In this document: positions 55,987-64,000 of the stretch, piece by piece
How positions within the stretch are numbered: position 1 is the stretch's first letter
Layout: each line of letters begins with the position of its first letter
Assembly: GCA_016946835.1 (NCBI GenBank)
Contig: JACVTC010000033.1
Location: 526,001-590,000, forward strand
Reading direction: 5' to 3'
Length of the DNA stretch: 64,000 nucleotides
Source: Neocallimastix lanati (nom. inval.)
Taxonomy: Eukaryota; Neocallimastigomycota; Neocallimastigomycetes; Neocallimastigales; Neocallimastigaceae
Notes under the pieces: model-generated
Seen by the model: the letters and a program-made list of their open reading frames with translations, nothing else
What the model was told of the DNA's origin: nothing
The model's database searches: none
Position numbers and translations under genes: made by a program

Positions 55987-55995
55987 TATAAAAAG
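55987..55995 (+). promoter_or_regulatory. Candidate TATA box of the esterase gene
   Basis: TATAAAAAG (followed by CTTTA) lies 64 bp before the ATG. It resembles the TATAAAAG upstream of the SDR gene, but AT richness weakens the evidence. Confidence 0.4.
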
Positions 55996-56050
55996 CTTTA
56001 TTCAAAAATATATTTATATCAAATAAAAAAATAAACGAATAAAAAGAAAA

Positions 56051-57238
56051 ATGAGAAACTACAGTTTATTAGTATTAGTTAGTTCTATTTTCGCTTCTAA
56101 GGTTTCAGCTGAATGTTTTGCCACAAAATTAGGATATCCTTGTTGTAGTGTTGGTTATCCAACTGTTTTAAAAGATGAAAGTGGTAGTTGGAGTGTTGAA
56201 AATGGGGAATGGTGTGGTGTTTCTGATGATGAAGAATGCTGGTCCTCATCGTTAGGTTATCCATGTTGTACTTCAACTAAGGATGCTATTTTAGTTGATG
56301 ATAACGGTAAATGGGGTTCTGAAAATGGAAATTGGTGTGGTATTGTTGAAGCTCAACAACCAGCTGAAGGTAATGAAACCACTGATGCTGTTGAATTTGC
56401 TAAAACTTATATGAGCAAACTTAATATCACCGATAATTGTCCAGATGTTGCTTTCAATGCACAAGAAAACATTACTTATGGTACTCTTCAAAGAATAACA
56501 TACTATTCCTCTAATACTAAAACCGACCGTCCAATGAATATTCTTCTTCCACCAAATTATGATCCAGAGAATAAAAAATATCCAGTTTTATATCTTTTAC
56601 ATGGTATTTTATCTGATCAAAATTCTTTAATTAAACCAAAATATAGTACACCAAATATTGCTGGTTATTTAATGCATGAAGGTCTTGCTAAGGAAATGAT
56701 CATCGTCTTTCCTTACACTTATGCTCCAAAGGATGGTATTGAAGTTGAACCAGGATTTACTGAAGAACACTATGCAGGTTATAATAATTTCATTAATGAA
56801 TTACTTGATGTTATTATGCCATACATGAACGAAAACTATCCAATTCTTACTGGTAGAGATAATACTGCAATTGCTGGTTTCTCTATGGGTGGTCGTAACA
56901 GTCTTTACATTGGTTACACTAAGCCAGAGTTATTCGGTTACATTGGTGCTTTCTCTCCAGCACCAGGTGTACTTCCAGAAGAAGGTAAGAAGGGTTTACT
57001 TACTGAAGAAACTTTCCGTATTGAAGATAAACAATATACTCCATATGTTACCCTTGTTTGTACTGGTACAGAAGATGACGTTGTTGCTGAATATCCATCC
57101 ATTTATCATGGTGTCTTAACCAACAATGAACAACCACATCTTTGGTATGAAGTTCCAACTGGTGGACATGATGGTATTACCGTTAGTAGTGGTGTTTACA
57201 ACTTTATGCAAACTTTATTTGGAATTTTAAATGAATAA
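56051..57238 (+). CDS. Secreted carbohydrate esterase (CE1/esterase D type) with two N-terminal fungal dockerins
   Basis: An intronless 395-residue protein. Residues 1-20 are a signal peptide ending KVSA before Glu21. Two fungal dockerin (CBM10-type) modules follow at 22-56 (CFATKLGYPCCS ... ENGEWCG) and 63-97 (CWSSSLGYPCCT ... ENGNWCG), each with four cysteines. After a short linker comes an alpha/beta-hydrolase of the esterase D/feruloyl esterase group: YLLHG (181-185, oxyanion side), nucleophile Ser278 in GFSMGG, likely acid Asp342 or Asp343 in TGTEDD, and His373 in TGGHDG. In anaerobic fungi such modules dock enzymes onto the scaffold of the extracellular cellulosome. The esterase would remove feruloyl or acetyl groups from xylan so that xylanases can act. 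Which ester it prefers cannot be told here. The catalytic domain resembles bacterial CE1 enzymes, which fits the known spread of bacterial genes into these fungi, but that is inference. Confidence 0.94.
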   Translation: MRNYSLLVLVSSIFASKVSAECFATKLGYPCCSVGYPTVLKDESGSWSVENGEWCGVSDDEECWSSSLGYPCCTSTKDAILVDDNGKWGSENGNWCGIVEAQQPAEGNETTDAVEFAKTYMSKLNITDNCPDVAFNAQENITYGTLQRITYYSSNTKTDRPMNILLPPNYDPENKKYPVLYLLHGILSDQNSLIKPKYSTPNIAGYLMHEGLAKEMIIVFPYTYAPKDGIEVEPGFTEEHYAGYNNFINELLDVIMPYMNENYPILTGRDNTAIAGFSMGGRNSLYIGYTKPELFGYIGAFSPAPGVLPEEGKKGLLTEETFRIEDKQYTPYVTLVCTGTEDDVVAEYPSIYHGVLTNNEQPHLWYEVPTGGHDGITVSSGVYNFMQTLFGILNE

Positions 57239-57989
57239 GCTATTTATTTGATATATTTATTTAATTTTTTTTTAGATTTTTTTTATTATAAAAAAAAATA
57301 TTACATACCAAAAAAAATATATATATATATATATATTTTAATTTATATAATATATATATAAAGTATGAATTCTATATATCAAAATTATAAAATAGATATA
57401 AATAGATTTATTTTTTTTAACATTTTTATTATTTATATTATTTTTTTTTTTATAAATAATAAGAATTGTTAAATAAAATATTATATATGTATATAATATA
57501 TAGAAAAATTATAGACAAAAAATAAATAGATTTTTTTAAAAAAAAAAAAAAATTGAGTATAGAATAAAATTAAATTATTTTTATACCATAATCCATAGTA
57601 ATGAAAAAAAATAATAGAATATTTCTCTCTTTATATAAATTCTATTAAAAATAGAATAGAATAATATAAATTAAAGAATTTTTTTTCTTCCTATTTTAAA
57701 TTATTAATTTATTTAAATTATTATTTATATATATATAAAAAAGCAAAAATTAAAAAAAGCAAAAGCAGAAAAATAAACAACAAATTAATAATAAAAGTTT
57801 CATTAAAAAGAAAATAATAATAATAGTAATAATAATTATTAATGATTAATAAGAATCTTTATGTGTTGAATATTGAAAAAAAAAAAAAAAATTTTTTTTT
57901 TTTTTAATTTATGATATTTAAAAATTATTAATTTATTCCATAATACTATTGTTGAAACAATTTATTGTTCTAATGAATTTCATTTGTTT

Positions 57990-58031
<42 letters not shown>

Positions 58032-58289
58032 TGGATTGATTTATTATTAAATTATAATAATAATAATAACCTGTGGATCAATATTTAAATTTTTTAAAAA
58101 TAATTAAAAATTACTAGACCTAAAGGCATAAAAAGTATTTTGAATAATAACAATATATATAAATATATATAAGAGTATAATTTATTTTTTGTCTTTTTTT
58201 TTTTTTTTTTTTTTTTTAATTATCTTTTAAAATTATAATCAAAATAACTAGATTTTTTAATTATCTATTTATTTTTTTTTTATTTATTT
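57239..58289. other. AT-rich intergenic DNA downstream of the esterase gene
   Basis: A T-tract of about 33 bases (57992-58026) and others near 57540-57551, 57885-57905 and 58195-58217; (TA)n at 57318-57336. Nothing else recognised. Confidence 0.6.
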
Positions 58290-58500
58290 ATACTGCCCTT
58301 TATTTCAGCCCTTCCCCCTCAGCAGCAGTGGAAATATTGAGTTAGTCACACACCATATAGGCAGATATTGTCCCTTCTGGACTGCCTTACTGAGTGTTCA
58401 GTATTGATGCTCTAATATGCATATAATTGTTGAGAATTTTTTTATTACTTTTTCTCGGAGTGCTTCTCCAATTCGTAACTTCCCTTTGAAGAGAGATTGA
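58290..58500 (-). repeat. Short dispersed repeat, family 2, copy at 58.3 kb
   Basis: Shares with the 19.5-kb copy the ordered words TACTGCCCTT, ATTTCAG, GGAAATATTGA, ATAGGCAGATATTGTCC, CTGGACTGCCTTACTGAG and TGTTCAG. It has an extra CCCTTCCCCCTCAGCAGCAG between the second and third. It follows a T-rich run as the other copy does. The core is about 58290-58425; the limit beyond is unclear. Confidence 0.6.
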
Positions 58501-58714
58501 GAAAGATATTGATTCTAAGATATAGCTGAATAATAACTATTTTGAATAGAATCTGGAACATGTTCTTTTTTTAAATGAATAATAAATGTTTGTTTCCTGA
58601 GGATGAAGTTGTACAAAAGAAAAACAGGAATTTATTACATCCTTAAAATGAAAATTTTCAATTGAATTGTATCTATAACAAGTATATGAATCATCATATA
58701 TATATATATATATA

Positions 58715-58990
58715 TACCATCTTCTGTTTTATCTTCATCAACTGCAGGTCTTATATTTAAATATCTAATTTCATGTGCTAATTGTTCATAAATACCTATA
58801 TTCCAAAATGTTCAAAAGCAAAATTTTCATTTCTAATGTTCCACTATCATGAGTCCCTTGGAATAATAATTTCATTAAGTTCCAAGTTATCATTTTTAAA
58901 ATAACTCATTATAATTAGATATTATAATTAGAATCAGTATTATCTATATCAATATTATCTGCATTAACAAATAATGTTATAATATATATA
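58715..58990 (-). pseudogene. PI-PLC X-domain (PLC-like phosphodiesterase) pseudogene fragment
   Basis: Three reading frames on the minus strand together show the start of a phosphatidylinositol-phospholipase-C X domain. MSYFKNDNLELNEIIIP is in one frame (from about 58909), GTHDSGT in the next, NENFAFEHFGI back in the first, and HEIRYLNIRPAVDED in the third. GTHDSGT is the hallmark of this family, with its catalytic His, and RYLNIRPA matches the G-x-RYLDIR block that follows it. At least three frame changes separate these parts and the domain stops near 58715, so it is dead. Parent genes of this type are often secreted or membrane phosphodiesterases; the substrate is unknown. Confidence 0.7.
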
Positions 58991-59085
58991 ACAAAGACAA
59001 GTACACAATTTATTTTTTATTGTTTATAATTAACTGTAAATACTTATTTATTAATAATTTTACTTAATATACAGAATAAATAAAA

Positions 59086-59848
59086 TCATTTTAAAAATAA
59101 ATTATCTTTAAAAAAAATATTTATATAATTGAGATTCTTTGTTATAACAACAATAACATAAAAAAAATATTTATATAATTGAGATTCTTTGTTATAACAA
59201 CAATAACATAAACTAATACAACACCATATTAACATAATTATACTTATTCCATACATTATACTTCTACAAATAACCATCATACTAAAATTTTTACTATCTA
59301 ATGAATCATTTATTTGTGGTTCATTTAATTGCATTTGACATAATCCATCTGTTGAACAATTTTTTGAAGAATATTCATTATTATTCTTACATGTATCAAA
59401 AGATGCTTTACCACAATATATATGATATGAATTATTTAAATAAATATTATAACAACGTACAAATGGGTTCTCTTCATTAAAAACACAATAATTATTGAAA
59501 CATTTATTAGATAAAAATACTGAATCTTGACTACATGTAATATAAATAACATGAGTAGTATTCTCTATATATGTTTTTCTTACTTTATCATCATAATATC
59601 CTAATTTAACATATTCATATGAATATGTTTGTACAATATATAATATTACTTTTTCATCCTAATCTGGAAATTCAATAAACGGTTTACTATAATCAAGGTC
59701 TGCTTTAATACATATATCCTTCTTACAATAGTATCCAATAGGATATTCATTTCTAACATTTAATAAATCTTGCTTGTTTATAATTGTATCATTATTATAT
59801 TCATAAATAAAATCATCATAATATTTATATAATGTAATAATAATATGT
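59086..59848 (-). pseudogene. Cys-rich single-pass membrane protein, interrupted and 5'-truncated
   Basis: One minus-strand frame runs from about 59848 to 59086 with a single in-frame TAG at 59659-59661. Before the stop are GYYCKKDICIKADLDYSKPF; after it come an extracellular-looking part with about eight Cys (ITCSQD, NKCFNNYCVFN, RCYNIY, IYCGKASFDTCKN, NCSTDGLCQ), a hydrophobic membrane segment (IMYGISIIMLIWCCISLCYCC) and a short tail. No start codon or signal peptide is present. The frame ends upstream where a GC-rich scrap with an A-rich end begins (59853-59900). A perfect 50-bp tandem duplication sits at the 3' end of the frame. I do not recognise the family. The last ATG-initiated part (59334) would encode only 82 residues. 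Confidence 0.6.
59111..59210. repeat. Perfect 50-bp tandem duplication
   Basis: 59111-59160 and 59161-59210 are identical, base for base. The repeat lies inside the 3' end of the Cys-rich frame. Because 50 is not a multiple of 3, the second copy is read in a different frame. Confidence 0.97.
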
Positions 59849-60284
59849 ATGTCAGAGCTGGGGGGCTAAAACCAAGGGTGGTACACACCAGAAATAAAAA
59901 AAAATATTAATAGAGTTTAAATATTATTTTATTCTTATTGAATCTAGTGCCAATCATACATTTCACAATGTGGCGTATTTATATGTGGCTTGATTAATAA
60001 TAAAATAATAAATAAATAAATAAATAAATATTCTTTTTTTTATATATATAATTTATTAATGTTCAATTATAAAAATAATTTTTTATAATTCTTTTTTAAT
60101 AGAATAAAATATTATTTCTTTTGAAATAATTATTTAATAGAATAAAATATTATTTCTTTTGAAATAATTATTTAATAATATATTTAATTGAAAAAATATA
60201 TTATTATTTCTTTTAAAATAATAATTATTTATATATTTATTTATGATTGTATAGAATATCTTAAAAATGTATGGCTTTATTTAA

Positions 60285-60490
60285 TTCCCTCTTAAATATA
60301 CAAGTACAACCCTTACAGTTAGTACTGTATCTTTTCTAATAATAATATACATTCTTACCTGTGATTCTAACCACCATTTCTGTAAAAACCTCTTGTGAAA
60401 ACGGTCATAGGTGGGATAAAAACAGGATTCCTATGTATGCTAGCCTACAGACTAACAACCAGGATAGAACCTATTTCGATTATTTTTTGA
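60285..60490 (-). mobile_element. Possible retroposon head with tRNA-like sequence
   Basis: On the minus strand, TATCCTGGTTGTTAGTCTGT, GGCTAGCATACATAGGAATC and CTGTTTTTATCCCACC line up with the tRNA-like head of SINE copy 3 (TATCCTGGTGTTTAGTATTC, GGAATTAACACACATAAGG). The body after it does not match convincingly and there is no poly(A) tail. The 60-residue frame on the plus strand is not a gene. Confidence 0.35.
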
Positions 60491-61734
60491 ATATGGTTAT
60501 ATTAATATTTATCTTTTATATCTTTTATAAATATTATTTATAATAATTAATATTATATATATATAATATTTAATAATATAAATCAGGTTATTATTTATTT
60601 ATTTAATGTTTATTTATATAATATTTATTAATTTATTTATATAATATTTATTAATTTATTTATATAATATTTATTAATTCATTTATTTATTATTTATATA
60701 TAGTAATGTAAATAATAATTATTATTAAAATTTATTTTTAAATAGCAAATAAAATCAAATTTTTAATATCAACTTTAATTAATCAAGCAATAAATTTCAT
60801 ATAAATTTTAAATTAATTTAGCCATTCAAATTGATAATAAGTGTCTATATATTAATATATACTATTAATATATGATGATTTAATAGAATTGAAGACTTCT
60901 TAACTAAATAAATATTACACAGAATAAATAAAAAATTGCACAATAATTTAATAATAAAATTAAAAATTAGACTTTTATTTTTATTTTTATTTTTTTTATT
61001 TTTTAACTTTTTGTATTTTTATTATTATTATTTTTTTTTTTAACTTTTTCTTTTTTTTTTGGAAATAGTTTTATGTTCGTTTAATTTTTATTGGCTGAGT
61101 ATAATTAAATATAATTTAATTTAATTAAGTAGAATGAAATTAGAACTTTAAATATATATATAAAAATTTATTTGTATGTTATTTTAATAATAAAATAAAA
61201 AAAAGAAAAAAAAAAAAAAAGAAAAAAAAAATTAAATAATAAAAATTTATTATAATAAATTTTTTTTCCTTTTAATATTCTCCTTTTTTTATATAAATAC
61301 TATATTATATATAGTAAATATTAATTTATTTTAATAATCTCGTTATTTTGGTTTATAATAATAAAAATAATTGAGAAGGAATAAATTGTAATAATAATAA
61401 TATTTAATTTATAATAATAACTATATTAATAATAAATAATAAATAATAAATAATAAATAATAAACAAAAAAAAAATAATATTATATAAAATTCATATATT
61501 AAAACTATATTAAAAATATATTTGCACATTAAAAAGGAAAGCTTGATTATTACTTTTCAAATATATTTTAAATACGAACAATTAATTGTAATATATATGT
61601 ATTTTATTTCATAAATTATTTGTTTATTATTTTTTTAGCTAAAAGGAAAAAAAAGCCTTTAATGATATAATGTCTAAAATACTAATTAATTAGTTAATAC
61701 TTTATTCTAGATTCTAAAATTATTAATAATTAAA

Positions 61735-62020
61735 TAATAATAAATAATAATAAATAATAAATAATAAATAATAAATAATAAATAAAAAATAATAAATAAT
61801 AAATAATAAATAAAAAATAATAAATAATAAATAATAAATAATAAATAATAAATAATAAATAATAAATAATAAATAATAAATAATAAATAATAAATAATAC
61901 ATAATACATAATAAATAAATAATAATAAATAATAAATAATAAATAATAAATAATAAATAATAAATAATAAATAATAAATAATAAATAAATAAATAAATAA
62001 TAATAATAAATAACAAATAA
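61735..62020. repeat. TAATAAA heptamer array, second locus
   Basis: About 280 bp of TAATAAA units with some TAAA, TAATACA and TAAAAAA variants. Same 7-mer as the array at 53.2 kb. The 138-residue frame here is its translation. Confidence 0.9.
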
Positions 62021-63488
62021 CTTAAATTATAAAATAAATAATGATTAATGAAAAATAATAAACAGGAAAAAAAAATAATTAATAAAAATAGTATATGTTG
62101 TACTGTGATTATAAAAGTTTTTTCTATTTCATTTAACAATTTATATTATTATAAATTTAATCATTAAAATTATTATTATTATTTATTATTTATGTTCTAT
62201 TAATATTAATATTAATATTATTATTTATTATTATATATATTTTTTAATTTAAATTATAATAAAGAAGTGATAATTTCTTTTTTACAATAAAAATATAATT
62301 AGATGAAATTAAATATTAAATATTAAATATAAACAATTCACTATTAACTTTAGAAATATTAAATATTAAATATTAAAATTTAAATCTATTAACTATGAAA
62401 TAATGAATTGAATATTAGTCTATTATATTTTTTTTGTTATTTATATTTTTGTATTTATATTAGATTATACTAAATTATAAATAATTATATATAAAAAAAA
62501 ATTATTTTTCCAATTTTTTTATTTTAAAAAATTTTAAATAATTATTTTATTTATATTTTTGTATTATAAAATTATTAAAAAAATTTTTTATTTTTCTCAT
62601 TTTTTTATTTTATTTTATTTTTTTTAATATTTTTATTTTATTTATTATTTTATTTTTTATTTTATTTTTTATTTTATTTTTTATTTTATTTTTTATTTTA
62701 TTTTATTTATATATATTTTATATTATTTCAATTATTTGAAATAAAAAAATAATTTTTTCTTTTTCTATTTTTTCATTCTTTATGAAAGATAAATTTTAGC
62801 ATATATATAAGATATAACATTTAGTAATTAAGTTGAGTAACAAGAAAGAAAAGAAAAAGAAAAAGAAGATAAAAAGAAATAAAATAAAAAAAAAATAAGA
62901 ATAAAAAAAAAAAAAAATTAGGAATAATATTAGAAAATGAAAATCTTATAATTTATTAAATAGCTAAAAAAAAAAAAAAAAATAAATTCAATAAGGAAAA
63001 CATATAATATAAATATAATTAAACCAAAAAAAAAAAAGTAATAAAAAAAAAAAAAAAAAAAGAAATAAGAAATTATTGATGAAATAAAAGATATAAAATT
63101 TTATCTTTGAACTTTTTTTATTTATTAGAATTATAGTCAAAGCAACTAATATTTTTAATTATATACAAAATATTTTAAAAACAAAGTAAATTTTTTAATA
63201 AGATAAAGCAAAAAATAATTTTTGATGTTAACAAACATTTATATATTTAATTTATTTAAGATAAATTATTTTATATATATTACCATATTATAGGTAAGTT
63301 TAAAATTTATATTTTAACAAATATTAGTAAAAATTATTTAAAAAAAAAAAAACTTAAAAATATTTATTTATATATATATATATATTTTATTTTTATTTTT
63401 TATTTTCCATTTTTTTTTCTTTTTGATATACAGACAATATTTTTTTTATTATATATTATATATATATATATATTTTTTATAAAATAAA

Positions 63489-64000
63489 ATGAATTCGAAT
63501 AATGATAATGAATATACCCCTGAGAATCGTAATTATCAAAATTCTGGTAATTATAAAAATAATAATATAAATTCAAATTCATATCGTCCAACAAAAAATA
63601 TTCCAACAAGAGGAAGAGCAGATAGTAGTATCAGTATTGATAATAGTCAAATAAACAATAATAGACGTTTGAAAGCGAATAAAAATGCTTCACCAGCAGT
63701 AAGTGTTTCTTCAGTTACTTCAACTTATACAAGTCCAATTACTAGGCCATCTCATCAACATAATCATTCTCGTTCTGATTCTATTAACTCTAGAAATTCA
63801 AATACTTCCAGTGACTCTAAACAATATTTGAACTCAAAGAATGTACTAGAGAAAAAGGAAAAGGTTCGTACTAGTCCAAAAATTCATTCATCGTCTAGTA
63901 ACCAATTTCAGGATAATAAATCTAATAATTATAAATCAATTCGAGTTGGCAATTCAAATGACAGTAATAGTTACAATAGTAACAATTATAGACCAGTACA
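63489..64000 (+). CDS. Asn/Ser-rich protein, start of a gene cut by the window end
   Basis: An uninterrupted frame begins MNSNNDNEYTPENRNYQNSG at 63489 and stays open for 170 codons to the end of the window. The ATG follows a T-rich leader with no earlier in-frame start nearby. The visible part is low complexity: Asn and Ser runs, scattered Arg/Lys and SP/TP dipeptides (TSPIT, TSPKIHSS) that would suit phosphorylation. No domain is visible yet. Its AAT/AAC-rich composition resembles the linkers of the RasGAP and CH-domain proteins in this window, so the domain that names it probably lies downstream. An intron within the last codons cannot be excluded. Confidence 0.72.
   Translation, partial: MNSNNDNEYTPENRNYQNSGNYKNNNINSNSYRPTKNIPTRGRADSSISIDNSQINNNRRLKANKNASPAVSVSSVTSTYTSPITRPSHQHNHSRSDSINSRNSNTSSDSKQYLNSKNVLEKKEKVRTSPKIHSSSSNQFQDNKSNNYKSIRVGNSNDSNSYNSNNYRPV

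Larger units (their letters stand above)
52851..56050. other. AT-rich intergenic DNA upstream of the esterase gene
   Basis: No gene. Long T-tracts lie at 54071-54100, 54272-54295 and 54386-54430 (45 bases), A-tracts at 55290-55313 and 55950-55968, and ATTT/TTA arrays at 54205-54235 and 53910-53940. Two other repeats are listed separately. Confidence 0.55.
59849..63488. other. AT-rich intergenic DNA with tandem repeats
   Basis: No gene recognised. It starts with a GC-rich scrap (GAGCTGGGGGGCTAAAACC at 59856-59874) ending in an A-run. It holds a 38-bp two-copy repeat (60098-60173), a 24-bp three-copy TTTATTTATATAATATTTAT repeat (about 60605-60680), a second TAATAAA array, A-tracts at 63030-63061, and a T/A-rich promoter-like stretch before the last gene. 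Confidence 0.5.

Noticed and set aside
61723-62139. 138-residue frame (-)
   Set aside because: Translation of the TAATAAA array.

Overview
The window looks like nuclear DNA of an anaerobic gut fungus (Neocallimastigomycota, probably Neocallimastix or a close relative). Three things point that way. Intergenic DNA is almost pure A+T, with poly(dA:dT) tracts and AT microsatellites. A 592-residue malic enzyme begins with a short Arg/Ser/Ala-rich leader of the hydrogenosomal type. A secreted esterase carries two fungal dockerin (CBM10-type) modules, the hallmark of the cellulosomes of these fungi. Genus and species are inferences; there is no rRNA or tRNA gene to test them.

Layout. 1-5.4 kb is AT-rich DNA holding a decayed Ty3/gypsy pol fragment (1.80-1.96 kb), a GC-richer island with a tRNA-like B box (3.46-3.90 kb) and an (AAAAT)n array. 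5.5-11.2 kb (+) is a ten-exon gene I reconstructed for a 1515-residue F-BAR/PH/C2/RasGAP protein. Convergent to it, 12.3-16.0 kb (-) is a seven-exon gene for an Asn/Ser/Lys-rich protein with a probable calponin-homology domain; two introns carry long (TAA)n arrays. 20.2-26.6 kb (-) is a block of three LINE copies lying head to tail, the longest nearly intact, with a piece of a fourth at its 5' end. 27.3-29.0 kb (-) is malic enzyme. 34.2-35.0 kb (+) is a short-chain dehydrogenase. 47.0-49.3 kb (+) is glucose-6-phosphate isomerase with one intron. 50.4-52.85 kb is a composite minisatellite. 56.05-57.24 kb (+) is the dockerin-bearing CE1-type esterase. 58.7-59.85 kb (-) holds two pseudogenes: a PI-PLC X-domain fragment and a Cys-rich membrane protein. 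At 63.49 kb an Asn/Ser-rich gene starts and runs off the window.

Between the genes are four copies of a tRNA-derived, poly(A)-tailed repeat about 385-460 bp long (30.8, 38.2, 43.3 and 45.0 kb). I read it as a SINE family. Its 3' end resembles that of the LINE copies, which suggests that the LINE mobilises it. Two or three copies of another short repeat lie at 19.5, 58.3 and perhaps 53.1 kb.

The genes are not an operon. The enzymes fit the biology of the organism: the esterase helps open plant cell wall, glucose-6-phosphate isomerase passes released sugar into glycolysis, and malic enzyme feeds pyruvate and reducing power to the hydrogenosome. These enzyme genes are intron-poor and GC-richer, while the two signalling/cytoskeletal genes are intron-rich and AAT/AAC-rich. 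All positions and reading frames were worked out by eye; exon junctions rest on GT-AG signals and frame continuity, not on transcripts.
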